This document shows positions 34,920 to 48,097 of a DNA stretch of 64,000 nt, piece after piece; the stretch's first letter is position 1, and every line of letters begins with the position of its first letter. The notes below the pieces were generated by a model that was not told the DNA's origin, did no database searches, and worked only from the letters and a program-made list of their open reading frames with translations. The position numbers and the translations under genes are program-made. Source of the DNA: Paraspadella gotoi (lineage: Eukaryota > Chaetognatha); contig CM119264.1 in the NCBI GenBank assembly GCA_051294375.1, positions 6,903,814 through 6,967,813 of the forward strand, written 5' to 3'.

Positions 34920-35878
34920 CTTCTCTCTTCTCTCTCTTCTCTCTCTCTCTCTCCTCTCTCTCTCTTTTAAGTTTCAACACCGTAAAATTGAATTTATGAT
35001 AAGTTTGTGTATATTATCAAGTAATTTTTCCAATCTTCTAAACATTTTTACTTTATTTTTTTTTCAGATTATCAAACTAAAGAAAACTTTTGAACATATC
35101 TTCATTGCCATATCAGAGCCAACAAGCCATCCATATCAGTGCTAAACGACTTCATCTACTTAGTTCACACTTCGTTCATATCACAACGAAAGATTAACAC
35201 ACAACCTCACTCTCCCATTTGAAAAAAAAGTCATCATCTACACATCGGGAAAAAAAATGTTCTTAATTCTCCGGGAACATAAAGCGGACTCACCCAAACT
35301 CACCTCGGACTATCACTTCCTGAACTATAACAACAACAACAACAATGTCTTTTTCGTTTCTCCGGAAAAAGGAATAGGCCGACATCCGATGTCACACCTC
35401 GCGGGCCTTTTGTGACATCCGAATCGTGATTTTTTTTTCCTTCTTGCCTATTTCAGTAACTTTCTCACTTTCCCTTTCTCTCTCCTACTCTTTTTCTCTC
35501 TTCGACCCATTTTAGCGCTTTTTTTTTCATTTCCAACAAATCTCCCCATTTTTCCTCCAACTCTTTCATTTTCGGCATATCTGCCCTTTTCCAGTAAGAA
35601 TCTTGGCATCAATAATTTGGAGCACGGCCTCATTTTGGATACAACAACCCATTCAGGCCGTAACCCTAATCCTGGTGCGATTTTCATTTCTGGTACGTCT
35701 CTCCATTTTCGGCAAAGCTTTATATTTCCGGCAAATATTTTCATTTCCGACCCGTCTCTGCTTTTCCGGCTCATCTTTTCGTATCCGGCAAGTCTCTCTC
35801 TTTCCTACGCGTCTCCCCATTTCCTTCTCCCATCCGTTCACATTTTCCGCCACGCCCTCTTGTCTCCCAGCGACAAAA
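33505..35878. other. spacer with CT tracts, no gene called
   Basis: CT tracts at 33872-33917 and 34866-34966, a CTTCTT patch at 34565-34600, otherwise AT-rich to mixed. 35450-35870 is pyrimidine-rich with recurring CATTTCCGGC/CATTTTCGGCA words, a loose 20-30 bp repeat, and could be 5' flank of the Ig-like gene. Confidence 0.5.
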
Positions 35879-36120
35879 ATGCGCGGCGACGAATATTCGC
35901 TTCTATCCGACGTCTTTCGTCGGCGCGGGACTGCGTCGCGGCGCCATGACGCCGGAAAACGGAGTGCGACGGCGCCGAAGACGCATTGCGGCGCCGGCGG
36001 ACATAGCGCCACGCGAGCAAGGAGATGGGCGGCGCCGTCTGACGTCATTGTCGTCGTCGTCGTCGTTTTGGCCTTTGTCATGACGGAGGATTTCTTCGGG
36101 GGGAGAATCAAGCTGAAGAG
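35879..36120 (+). CDS. candidate 5' exon of Ig-superfamily gene
   Basis: ATG at 35879 opens 80 codons plus two bases, ending at a GAG/GTAAGG donor (36120/36121). The reading begins MRGDEYSLLSDVFRRRG, is very basic in the middle, and ends with a hydrophobic run (VIVVVVVVLAFVM) followed by TEDFFGGRIKLK. The exit phase (2) fits the entry phase of the exon at 37601. The hydrophobic run could be an uncleaved signal anchor, but it is encoded by GTC repeats that are common in this window, so it may be accidental. The frame is open further upstream as well, so the start is not certain. Base composition is CpG-rich, unlike the flanks. Confidence 0.35.
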
Positions 36121-37270
<1,150 letters not shown>

Positions 37271-37600
37271 CCTTCTTTTTTCTCTCCCTCTCTCACTCTG
37301 TCTCTTTGGCAAAAATCTCCGCGATTCCTTTTCTTTTTTTTCCTTCAAACTTTTGTCTTCGAAAAAAGATTTTCGGAATCAAAGTGCTTGTGATTTATTT
37401 TATAGCGTAATCATTGTAATCTTTGTCACATGTCATAAAGAAATTCGACCTTCAATCGTGTTCGTGATCGTGGTGTTAAAATTCAAACGGTTGATGACAA
37501 TTTCGGTGCCGTAACCTATAATCTTAAATATTCATTTAACCAACGAGACACTCGCGCTTCCTTTTTGTTCAATACAACCCTTGTTGTTTTGTTTCCTTAG

Positions 37601-37737
37601 TTCCCCAGGCGGCCGACCCGGCGCTGGCGTCGCCGCAATGGACTTTCTGCAATCGGTCGTCGTCGTCGGGTCCAGCATCTCCTTTCGATGTCCCTCCAAT
37701 AACAAACTCTCCGCAGTCTGGATTAAACTTTCCGAAG
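37601..37737 (+). CDS. Ig-superfamily gene exon: first half of a V-type Ig domain
   Basis: A clear acceptor (TTTTGTTTCCTTAG) and donor (GAAG/GTACGA) bound 137 nt. Reading in phase 2 gives VVVVGSSISFRCPSNNKL then SAVWIKLSE. The pattern V-x-G-x-S-x-x-F-x-C followed nine residues later by Trp is the B and C strands of an Ig domain. The exon exits in phase 1, which matches the acceptor at 58839, whose exon supplies the second half of the domain. A noisy duplicate lies at 53305-53443. The protein is probably a cell-surface or secreted recognition or adhesion molecule; the exact family is not recognised. Confidence 0.65.
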
Positions 37738-38104
37738 GTACGAGGGCAACTTGACATTTTTAATAAGTTTATTAATTTCTTAATCGTTTAATTAAACCGT
37801 TTTTTAATCAATTTGACGGTATAGTTAGTGATTGTGATTTTTGAAACTTAGTTGTCGATGAGGATGCGTTGAGAAAAAGCAGTGTAAAATTTTTAAAAGA
37901 CAAATATAAAACTACGCACAAAAGAAATTATACATTATCAAATTAAGTAAATTTATTTATCTTCTAAAGCCCCAATCAAGCCGTTGGAATTGCGAGAGTT
38001 TAAAATGATTTACTACGATGTTAATGTTTAATCAAGAATAAGTCTAATTTTAAACAACATATTATGAAAAATATATTTGTGTCTCAGTCTTATTTAAAAA
38101 TTCA

Positions 38105-38400
38105 CTCTCACTTAGTCAAGGCTGTGAAGAGAAAATCTTGGAGGGCGAAGCTTTAATCAGGCGACGGCAGGAGACGCCAGGCGACGGCAGGAGACGCCAG
38201 GCGACGAATTCACTCTCCATCCGGTGACAATTTTCATTTGTCATTAGCGCCTGGAAAGAAATGAAGAAGGGAGTAATGGATCGGCTCCGGCTGATGACTC
38301 GTGGCTAACGACTCCGTGGTTTCTCTCAAGGACTCGGCTGCCAAGCTGGTCTCTCTAATGGTTGTATTTAAAAATAACCCGGGGAGGTTATGACAACCTG
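38105..38400 (+). other. exon-like patch, frame broken in copy A
   Basis: After CACTTAG, copy A is interrupted by stops and a 20-bp tandem. The counterpart in copy B (53837-54082) is open for about 80 codons, including FCISAWERMKTGVWIAPG. No domain is recognised. The two copies differ more here than elsewhere. Confidence 0.2.
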
Positions 38401-38896
38401 GCTTTTTAAATTATTGAGTAGACCACAATATCGGGCGAAGAGGGATTTTCAGCGTTGAGACAGAATTAGATGTCATTTTTAGTTGGATTGGAGTTACAAA
38501 TGATTACAATCACAACAAAGATAAACATCGCTTCTTTTTTTAAATGCGACAAACGGTGAAGGAAACTATCGCGAGAGATTTGTGAATGAAATCACGAAAT
38601 ACGTTTGTTAAAAGCAAATCAATATAACTTGTTCGGAAGGAAAAAGAATAATTACCATAAATAAGTAAAAGTTACACTGGGAGTGAATAAATAAGACTGT
38701 GAGAGAGTCTTGATTGAAAGCTTGCAGAAACCTGCTATGTTATTATCTTGTAAGTGTGATGGAGGCCTTAAACCACCAAAGCCTGTCCAAAGTCAGGGAC
38801 AAGATAGCTTATTTATTAAATGAATGGATAATTTTTATATTGGTTGTACCAATTTCATATATGTATGTATATGAAGTCCTACTTATTTTAGTTCAG

Positions 38897-39033
38897 CCCA
38901 AAAGAAAACGCGGACTAAAAAAAAACACTGTGCTACACAGTTGGCTCACGAATGTGAAAGGGAAAAGGGCAAAGGGCAGAAACTCTTCGACTATGGAAAG
39001 GAGCTATTGTCAACGGAATTCTTGCGAAGATGA
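38897..39033 (+). CDS. candidate C-terminal tail exon
   Basis: CCTACTTATTTTAGTTCAG ends at 38896. In phase 1 the exon then reads QKKTRTKKKHCATQLAHECE, REKGKGQKLFDYGKELL and STEFLRR before TGA at 39031-39033. The strongly basic start followed by a charged, soluble stretch is what a cytoplasmic tail after a membrane segment looks like. The phase fits the Ig exon ending at 37737. No transmembrane exon is identified just upstream. The copy at 54640-54725 keeps LAHECERE...FDYGKEL but loses the end. Could be an alternative 3' exon of the Ig gene or a separate gene's last exon. Confidence 0.35.
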
Positions 39034-39305
39034 AAAATATTAGTTTTCTTATAAGCAACAAACGTTAATCGTTTTTTATGACAAAAATAAACGAATCATA
39101 ATTCAGCAATCAGTTCATGTTGTCTGATATCTTGTCTTAGTTTTTGTCCGCTCAAATTTCTGAGTGGAACGCTCCATCAATTCTCAATATCGGCCACTCG
39201 ACGACTTCGGCTCGAAACGTCTTTGTTAATCTCGCCTTCCAACGATGAAAGGCCCAAATGGTTGAGCGGTTATTAAACCGGACGGAATATTAAGTCATGA
39301 CATAA

Positions 39306-39345
<40 letters not shown>

Positions 39346-39512
39346 TCTCTCTCTCCTCTCTCCTCTTAACTCGCTTGTCTCGCTCTTCTTCCTTTCTTTC
39401 TTTACCTGCATAGAAATGTTTGACCTTGGATGTTCTCTCCTTTCGTTCCATCTCATAACGTCCTCGGAGCAATACCGTCTCGTTTGTCTCTCTCTTCTTG
39501 CCCATCTCTCTC

Positions 39513-39592
<80 letters not shown>

Positions 39593-40750
39593 CTCTCTCC
39601 TTTCATTGGCAATCTTTTCTTTTTTTTTCGTTCTGTTTTGTCAAAAGAGTGCGAGATTAATGAATCGCGTTTCTGCCGCTTTGTTTTCTTGTTTTCACCG
39701 GAATTTTTTCTCCTTTGCTTTCAACACAATTTTTTTTTAATTTCTCTTTTTCTTCAAACTCTCATCTAACTCTCTCTCAACACTCTCATACTTCTCTTTT
39801 TTCTTTTCTCTCGCACTTCTCATCACAAAGACATTCTCGTTTTCTCCCTATTTGAGCCCACGCGCGTTTTCTCATTTTTTTTCGGTTTTTCGTATAGACA
39901 GGCTATTTTTTATCCCCATATTTCCAGAAAACTTTGACTCTGTTCTTCTCTCTTTCATTCCTTTCTTCCGGCTTCCTCCTTCTTTTCTCTTCTCAGATTT
40001 TACTCTGCTTTTCTTTCTTTTGATATTCCTTTCTCTTTTCTTTATTCTTTTGTTTTTTTTTGACTCGGCTTCTCATCTTATCGTTCCTTTTTTTGTCTCC
40101 CTTCTATCTCTCCGTCCTTTTTCGTCCTTTCTTTTTTTCCTTTCTTTTCTTTCCTCCACATTCTCTCCTTTTCTTTCCTCCTTCTCATTACTACTCGAGG
40201 GACTCTTCTTTTTTATCTCCGACATTCTACATAGAAATTTCCTCGACTTTTCCTTTCCTCTCTTTTCTCCTTTCTTGCAGAAGAGAAACGATTCTGGCGT
40301 CAAAATTGGAAGACGGACGTTTGTCTTTTTTTAGCTTTGGAGGAAAGACAAATGATTAGCGCAGGAAGGCTTACGAGTTCGAATCCGCATATAAATATTT
40401 CTTTTTTGCCCACCTTTTTTCCTATTTAAAAATTTTGTTTTTCTTTTTTTCTTTTCGCCCGGATGCTTGAAGAATATGGCTCGGATTACATCCGGGCGTT
40501 GGTAACAACAAAAAAATTATATCCGGCCAGAATAAGGAGATTTCAATACATACTGTTTTACCATGATATCCTCCATTCGCGTGAAAAGTAATATTTTGAT
40601 TAAGTATGAACTTTCTACGCTTCATACTTGTTACTTTTCCCTTTTTTTTCTTTTGTATTCTTTCTGTATTTTGGGCGTTCTTGCGTTTTATTGTTTCGGT
40701 TTTTACCACCCGAGGATTTCGGAACATCTTCTCCTTGAGCATAAAACAAT

Positions 40751-40807
<57 letters not shown>

Positions 40808-40849
40808 CTCTCCCTTTCTCTCTCCTCTCCTCTCTCTCTTCTCTCTCTC
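39014..40849. repeat. block with CT tracts, re-copied downstream in pieces
   Basis: 39013-39520 recurs directly at 57669-58190 and its first 310 bp inverted at 58265-58590. 39610-40745 recurs inverted at 51555-52672. CT tracts at 39307-39365, 39507-39600 and 40753-40850. T-rich pyrimidine sequence fills 39600-40270. At 40333-40385 a GAGTTCGAATCC B-box-like word follows a GCGCAGGAAGG word, too close together for a tRNA. Confidence 0.8.
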
Positions 40850-41890
40850 TCATCTTTTCATTAAAGCGGTCATAGTCTCACTTGAGACAAGACAGATAGA
40901 GAGGCGCGAGGCGATAATAATAACATAAAAGCCCGAGGTGAAATGAAGATTCTCACTCGACGGATTTTCATTTCATAAAATTCACTGCTGAAAAGAAAAA
41001 ATAAACGTGCTGCAGGAGTTTTCAAAAAGAATAATAATGACAAAGAGAAAGTATAAAGATGTTAAATAACCACACACAGAAACAACAAAAGTTAAAAAGC
41101 CAAAGGTCCTCTTTATTAATACTCGTAATCAATAATTTGAAATAAGCTTTTTTAACTAAACTCGTCTCCCAATGATATTAGAATCATACCTAAATGGGCT
41201 TGCTAAACGGTAAAAGCGACTTTGCTATTTGTTATTGGCAAATCTGATATCTTCTAGATACTATTAGTACAATTCATATCCGTTCAAAACATAGAAATGA
41301 CGCTTACAAGTTAATAGTAATATTTTTTGAGAAGTGACCTACAAAACATTCCCCACTTAATCGCCAACCTTTTAGTCTTTTGTTAATCGAGAGAAAAAAA
41401 GGACAAAGTAGGTCATCCCGAATTACGGTCGTTCTCAAAACTGCGAACTCGTTTTCGGCTTTAATTCTTTTATTATATCCTCTCATTCTGATATCTTCAG
41501 TCTCTCTTTTCTCCTCGCTCTCCCTTCTTCGACTTTCCTCTCTTCCTCATCTTTTTTTCTCTCTTTCCTCCTTCCTCCTTTTCGACTCTCCCTCTTCCCA
41601 ATAAAACTAAAATCCCGTTCTCTCTTCCTCGCAACTGATCCTCCTCCTTTCTGATCCTCTTTCATAATCCTCTCATATCTTCGCCCTTCTCTGTCTTCTT
41701 CATCTTATCGATATAACAACAACGACAAAAAACGTTAGAAATAATGTTAAAGATAACTTTTAGACTCGTGAAATAAAAACAGGAGAATTTTAACAAATTA
41801 CCAATTATAATCACAGCGATAGAAATCTTCCAACCATCTCTTCAATTACACTTTATGCCGGATCAGCCTCTCTCCTCTCCTCTCTCTTCT

Positions 41891-41959
<69 letters not shown>

Positions 41960-42395
41960 GTGTGTCTCACTATTCGGGTCCCGATTTCCGGTGTCGATCA
42001 TCCGGCGCCGAAACAAAAACAAAACAAAACAAACAGATGACAGAAAAAAAAAAACTTCTTCCGTTTTCGATAGCAACTAAGACGCTTCACCAAATACGAA
42101 CCAATTTTTTTACGGAAGAATTTTAAAAAATTTATAATTGTATAATTTGCTTTTTGTTTTCTCATTTGTTAAATTTATTTTTAAATAAAAAATGCTAGAA
42201 AACATTCAATTAAGTTATATTAAAAAAAATGTTATGTGAAAAACTTGACATGAAATAATTAATTGTGTTTTTATTTCTCTATTTTATTCTGAAATTAAAT
42301 TAAAAAATATGCTAGAAAGCATGACATTTTTCCCAATTGTCTATAAAAAAAATTTATGACTTTGAAATTGGTACTTGTATTCTTATTTTTATAAT
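40850..42395 (+). repeat. left arm of large inverted repeat
   Basis: This arm is the reverse complement of 43143-44661 over about 1.5 kb, with small differences. Shared landmarks are the tract reading CACTATTCGGGTCCCGATTT next to a CT tract, and TGGCGATTAAGTGG near the far end. A third copy lies at 55475-57045. No coding potential was recognised within it. Confidence 0.85.
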
Positions 42396-42987
42396 TTTTA
42401 TTTTCAAATTCTTCTAAGAAATGCTACTTACTAAACATAAAATTAGGAGAAGAAGAAGACATTTCTCTTTATTATCTTTATGTGAAATCCTTTCTTATTT
42501 ATTTCTTTATTTATATTTAATACAATGGGGTTACTGGTGATCGTTGAGCGTGATCGAATAACCCTCTAGAACAAATGCAGATCTTACTTTCCTTTTCACA
42601 CTTCGTACTGTGAATTCAAAGACGTCCCCATTGTACTATCTCGAGCCAAAAGTTGTCTCATTGTCCGACATTACTATGTACGTACTCTAGCGAGAAAAAA
42701 AAGAAAATCTTTTTCCAAGGATTTTGGTCTCGATTCTGGACTTTGACTTTGAATGATCCCCCCCTCGTCCCTCGCCCCTCTTCCCTCTTCCCTCTTCCTC
42801 TTCCCTCTTCCCTCCGCCCCTCTTCCCCGCCCTTCGCCCTCTTCCCTCTTCCCTCGCCCCTCTCAGTGCGGCCGCTCCTGTCCACTTTCCTCCCCTTTCA
42901 ACACTGTGACGGTCTCTCCCCTCCCCCTCGCCCGGTCCCTCAGTTCGTTCCGATGAGCGATTTAGATAAACGAGTCGAGTCGTAAGA

Positions 42988-43072
<85 letters not shown>

Positions 43073-43142
43073 CTTTCTTTCTCTTGCTATTTTGTTTAAA
43101 CGTCGTCGAACCCTGTANNNNNNNNNNNNNNNNNNNNNNNNN
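42396..43142. repeat. spacer of the inverted repeat, CT tract and 25-N gap
   Basis: 42396-43117 is re-copied in reverse at 54725-55475 and again, much degraded, at 63415-64000. It includes a C-rich stretch of CCTCTTCCCT units (42760-42870), a CT tract (42991-43078) and N at 43118-43142. No gene seen. Confidence 0.85.
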
Positions 43143-43568
43143 AAATAAGAATACAAGTACCAAATTTCAAGTCATAATTTTTTTTATAGACAATTGGGAA
43201 AAATGTCATGCTTTCTAGCATATTTTTAATTTAATTTCAGAATAAAATCAAGGAAATAAAAACACAATTAATTAATTTCATGTCAAGTTTTTCACATAAC
43301 ATTTTTTTTAATATAACTTAATTGAATGTTTTCTAGCATTTTTATTTAAAAATAAAATTTAACAAATGAGAAAACAAAAAGCAAATTATACAAGTTATAA
43401 ATTTTTTAAAATCTTCCGTAAAAAAATTGGTTCGTATTTGGTGAAGCGTCTTAGTTGCTATCGAAAACGGAAGAAGTTTTTTTTTCTGTCATCTGTTTGT
43501 TTTGTTTTGTTTTGTTTCGGCGCCGGATGATCGACACCGGAAATCGGGACCCGAATAGTGAGACACAC

Positions 43569-43655
<87 letters not shown>

Positions 43656-44661
43656 CTGAATCCGGCATAAAGTGTAATTGAAGAGATGGTTGGAAGATTT
43701 CTAATCGCTGTGATTATAATTGGTAATTTGTTAAAATTCTCCTGTTTTTATTTCACGAGTACTAAAAGTTATCTTAACATTATTTCTACGTTTTTGTCGT
43801 TGTTGTTAATATCGATAAGAGATGAAGAAGACAGGATGAAGGGCGAAGATATTGAGAGGATTATGAAAGAGGATCAGAAAGGAGGAGGATCAGTTGCGAG
43901 GAAGAGAGAACGGGATTTAGTTTTATTGGGAAGAGGAGAGTCGAAAAAGGAGGAAGGAGGAAAGAGAGAAAAAAAGATGAGGAAGAGAGGAAAGTCGAAG
44001 AAGGGAGAGCGAGGAGAAAAGAGAGACTGAAGATATCAGAATGAGAGGATATAATAAAAAGAATTAAAGCCGAAAACGAGTTCGCAGTTTTGAGAACGAC
44101 GTAATTCGGGATGACCTACTTTGTCCTTTTTTTTCTCTCGATTAACAAAAGACTAAAAGGTTTGGCGATTAAGTGGGGAATGTTTTGTAGGTCACTTCTC
44201 AAAAATATTACTATTAACTTGTAAGGCGTCATTTCTATGTTTTGAAGGATATAATTGTACTAATAGTATCTAGAAGATATCAGATTTGCCAATAACAAAT
44301 AGCAAGTCGTTTTACGTTAGCACCATTTAGGTAATGATCTAATATTCATTGGGAGACGAGTTTAGTTAAAAAGTTATTTCATATTTTGATTAACGAGTAT
44401 TAATAAAGGACCTTGCTTTTTTACTTTTGTTTGTTCTGTTGGTTATTTTACATCTTTATACTTTCTCTTTGTCATTATTATTCTTTTGAAACTCCTGCAG
44501 CACGTTTTTTTTCTTTTCACAGTGAATTTTATGAAAGTGAAAATCCGTCGAGTGAGAATCTTCTTTTCCCTCGGGCTTTTGTTATTATTATCGCCTCGCG
44601 CTCTCTCTATCTGTCTTGTCTCATAAGAGACTATGAACCGCTTTATGAAAAAGATGAGAGA
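43143..44661 (-). repeat. right arm of large inverted repeat
   Basis: Reverse complement of 40850-42395. It begins just after a 25-N gap and ends at another 25-N gap (44662-44686). A GA tract lies at 43570-43653. The open frames inside (for example 43686-44030) are Lys/Glu/Arg-rich translations of purine sequence. Confidence 0.85.
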
Positions 44662-44717
44662 NNNNNNNNNNNNNNNNNNNNNNNNNCAGAATCGAGGCTA
44701 TTTCACAAGATTTTTTA

Positions 44718-44739
44718 CCAATCAGAACCCCGTATAAAA
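44718..44739 (+). promoter_or_regulatory. possible core promoter: CCAAT and TATA boxes
   Basis: CCAATCAG at 44718-44725 is followed by TATAAAA at 44733-44739. Transcription would be expected near 44765-44770. Directly downstream the composition turns GC-rich and the possible three-exon gene starts. The spacing of CCAAT to TATA is unusually short. Confidence 0.3.
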
Positions 44740-45052
44740 CGTGGATCTCGCTCATCGCTATTTCCTATATATCCCTACACCCCATCGTCCCCCTGTTCAA
44801 CGCCAGATCCCCCTTCCTTTCCGCGGAGCACTCGAAGCGGTCCAAACTTCGAATCTCGGGGCCGCGCTCCGTCGCCGCGCAAACGGAGCCGCGCCGCGAA
44901 GGAGCAACAGAATCGCGAGCCGCCAGCGTGATCCCGTTGGACCAGGATCTTGAGCGGATGCAGCGCAGCGTAGCGCTCGATGATCGCGCGGACGCGGGCT
45001 TCAGCGCAGGAAGAGAACAGCAGCCTTCCGGTCGGGAGTTTAGCGTCCGGGT

Positions 45053-46513
45053 ATGAGACTTTGCCGGGATTGGAATCGACAGTCGTGCGCAAGGGTGAGT
45101 CTTTAACCTTGGGTCCGAGTGTGGATTACCATTTGACGTGTTCCTGATAAGGGAAAATTACTCTATATGCATTCTAAGAGAGGATTGAATTTCTCAATGC
45201 TTAATTTATCAACTATTGTTGAAGTTTGAAACTTGAATGATTCATTTTCGTTTTGGATTTCAATATGTAATTCGGTTTCTTCGGTTTTTCGAGTACCTTA
45301 AATATAACCTTAGCAATACTGGTGGATTAATTAATGATTATTTATTTAATTTTTTATTGCTTTAGAGATTGACTTGTTCCTTGGTTATCTCTTTATTAGT
45401 TTATCGCTTGTTTGATTAATTATCGCGTTCTCTTTTTTTCTTCTCACGCTTTTACCATTTTTCGTGTTTTTTTTTATCCCGTCTTCTTCCCAAATCCTTC
45501 TTGACTTTCTTTTTCCCCTTCCTCTCTTCCCACCCTTTCTTCCCCCCCACTTCCCTCTCTACCCTACTCCCCCAGTTTCCCCATTTTCCCCTCTCCAACT
45601 TCCCCCCCAAGTCTACGTGGCCAGGCCTGGAGGCCGTCGGGCACCACAAGGCTCTCGCATTGGAAAGTCCGCGCGGCTTAATGCCAACGCGAGGTCACAG
45701 CATGACCAACCAAAGGATCGTGATCTCGTCTGGAACGAATAATCCTAGAGTCTCAAGCGAGACGAGACGACATCATGCGAGCCGACCCATCATCCTGCCA
45801 GGAGGGAGGCCCGCACCATTGTGGTGAGATTTCATCGATTGATTGATGACTGTTCTCTGTGGATTAAATTTTTGTTTTATGATTGATTGGGCGGCAATCA
45901 CTACACTGTTAATGGGCAATTTTGTTTTTTTTTTTTGCATTGATAAAGTTTGAGTTCATTATATCTAGTTTTGATCAATGGCTTTGATATTTCAAATAAT
46001 TTTCAATTTTAAATTTGAGTTGATTTACCCCCTGAATCCCTGATTAAGATTATTAATACTCTTCTTTGTAATAGTATGTTTCAATCTACGTTATCATTAC
46101 ATTAAATAATCCATAAATAACTTGAAATTTCAATTAACCAAATCCGTTCGTCCGCCAGTTACTGCGAGGGAAATGACCGAGGCCGTTCGGTTCTCGATCT
46201 GGCGCGGACGATCCTCTCCGAGGCGAGAGCGCAACGGACGTCCTCGACGAAGAGTTCCATAGCTTGCTGCATGGGAATTGAAGAGAAAGACAAGCGGCTG
46301 GAAGGCGGCGTGATGGGCGTCGGCGGTAGGCAGAAGGCTGCGTCGGCGGGGACGGATGCGGCGGCAGCGCGGCGACGACAAGCTGGCGTTTTCGAAAGAC
46401 CTCCTTCGACCACCATGAAAAAAAGCGCGAAAAAAAAATTTACAGAGAGCTCCTCAGAGAGGAGAGAGAGCGCAAGACATCATGAACGTCCACCAAGTGC
46501 AAGATCTTCATGA
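45053..46513 (+). CDS. possible three-exon gene, unknown product, nested in Ig intron
   Basis: Exon 1 45053-45094 (MRLCRDWNRQSCAR, donor AAGG/GTGAGT), exon 2 45612-45823 (acceptor after CCCCCCCAAG, donor TTGTG/GTGAGA) and exon 3 46159-46513 (acceptor CGTCCGCCAG) join in phases 0 and 2 without stops. The product would be about 202 residues. Exon 2 contains WPGLEAVGHHKALALES and TNQRIVISSGTNNPRVSSE; exon 3 contains GRSVLDLARTILSEARAQ, an Ala/Arg-rich part and a Lys/Ser/Arg-rich end (KKSAKKKFTESSSERRE). No family is recognised. An alternative start at 44980 reads MIARTRASAQEEN in another frame and would stop in exon 2 at 45740-45742. The minus strand is open across exon 1 as well. All three exons are CpG-rich islands in AT-rich DNA. 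Confidence 0.35.
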
Positions 46514-46716
46514 AGGGGGTGTTGACTAGGGAAAGCGGACCGACATTCTATGGGATTTGGTTCCAACTTCGCTTCGAGAAGTCTGAAGAATTGTACATTC
46601 ACAGGAAAATTTTTAAATTCAATTCTTTCCAGAAAATGAATTTTAAGTATTTCGGAGATTATCCTTTTAAAATAGTTTATTTTTAGTTATGTTAGCAGGT
46701 CTTTATCAAAACATAT

Positions 46717-47899
46717 TGTAACAGACCTTGTGTATTTCTTGTTTCATACCAGTGCCGAGTGTAATTCGCCAAAAAGAAATACCATTACAGGTTTAAAAAA
46801 AAGTTTTAACATGAGGCGCTACGATGATTAATTCCCAAACACAAACTAGCCTTAAAATAAGCTTGCATCCCTTTTTTCTGCTTGACCACTGGCCGCAGTA
46901 TGGATGCCTGAAATAAAATGAATTCATATTTCTTTTAAGAGTTGATATTTTAGTTGTTTACGTTTTTTCGCTTCCTCCTTTAAAATTTCGGTCCCAATGG
47001 AATTTTGATTACTGCCTGTATTGAATGTCTTCAACTGTTTGACCGCGCCGACCAGCCGCGCGCGTGACGACCTGGTAAATAGATTTATTTTTCTTCCTTG
47101 TCTTTTTTTCTCTTCTGCTCTTTAATAGGAAGGCCCGATCCTGGTTATTCAGCCCGCTCCAGTTTATTCTTTAAATTTATGATCGCCAAAAAAAAACTAA
47201 TGTATAAATCCTCGCTATAATCGAAAATCCTTGTGTTAATCAATCTGTGTCGTTTCGCCGTCGTCGACAATCTATCGTATGACGCGGACACAATTGAACG
47301 GGGCAAGAATGGCTAGCGATGTTGCGAGTCTCGAAGATCGGACCGGAATTCATGGGAAACCATTTTAACGCCAGGGCTCCAGAGATCCTTTCTTGAAAAC
47401 AAAATAGCGCAAAAGCCATTAAAAATCAAATTTTTTTTTAAGTTATTGAAAAAATCGTCTACGATTCCACTTAATTTTTATTTGTTCGAGACCAATGTGA
47501 AGTCGTTAATTATTTTATGTCAGAATAAGGTGAAATAATGGAATAACAAATAAGAACGTTGTGTCAACTTTTACAGCTGCCAAGTTGTTTTATGGGTATT
47601 GTGATACCCTAGATGCTATTGTATTTGTATTGTGTGCTCTTGATTTGTCTTCATTTTTTTCGTGTCAATATGTCATGATTAGATGTCGACAAAAAAAACT
47701 TTTGGTTTGAGAACAACTATTCCGATAGAGAACAAAATGTTTTTTCATTGCACTTACGTAATCTAGATTCACAAACAAAGGAAAAATAAAGAGAAAACTT
47801 AAGAGACTAAACTTAATACTTGTTTATGAGTTAGTGACAGAAGAGTTCAATATAAGCAGTTCCTGATCTTCGGGACCAGGCTGTAACAACCGTGTTACA
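46717..47899 (-). mobile_element. candidate LTR of a Gypsy-type retrotransposon
   Basis: The interval is bounded by TGTAACAGACC (46717) and CCGTGTTACA (47890-47899), inverted ends of the TGTAACA...TGTTACA type usual in Gypsy LTRs. On the minus strand it would be the 3' LTR lying just after the integrase C-terminal remnant at 47912-48097. A clear polypurine tract is not seen next to it, and no second LTR is in the window, so boundaries rest on termini and context only. Confidence 0.35.
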
Positions 47900-47911
47900 G
47901 ACGGCGTCAGT

Positions 47912-48097
47912 TTAAGCGCGCGGACCCGTTCCTCTTAACTGGTATGGACCGACCACCTTGCAGAGAACCTTTTGCAGAAGGCCTAGTGGAGTCGAAAAAG
48001 TTGACTTGCCTTCCTGAACCAATGGCCAGCTGATGAAGACGGATGCCGTGAAATTTTTAGTCCACCATAAAAATAAATACAAGATAGTTGAGTACAT
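47912..48097 (-). pseudogene. Gypsy-type integrase C-terminal end (GPY module) remnant
   Basis: The minus frame reads STFSTPLGLLQKVLCKVVGP then YQLRGTGPRA and a stop. The phrase TPLxxxxQKxLxKxxGPYQ is characteristic of the GPY/F module that ends Gypsy polyproteins and binds chromatin or target DNA. Only about 40 residues are recognisable; upstream (higher coordinates) the frame degenerates into sequence without further matches. It is a fragment. Confidence 0.45.

Noticed and set aside
40333-40395. tRNA suggested by GAGTTCGAATCC
   Set aside because: The A-box-like word is only about ten bases upstream of the B box, so the anticodon arm is missing.
44775-45092. Minus-strand 105-codon frame in the GC-rich block
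   Set aside because: The plus strand offers splice sites and matched phases over three islands, and the minus frame has no recognisable domain. It remains possible but less supported.
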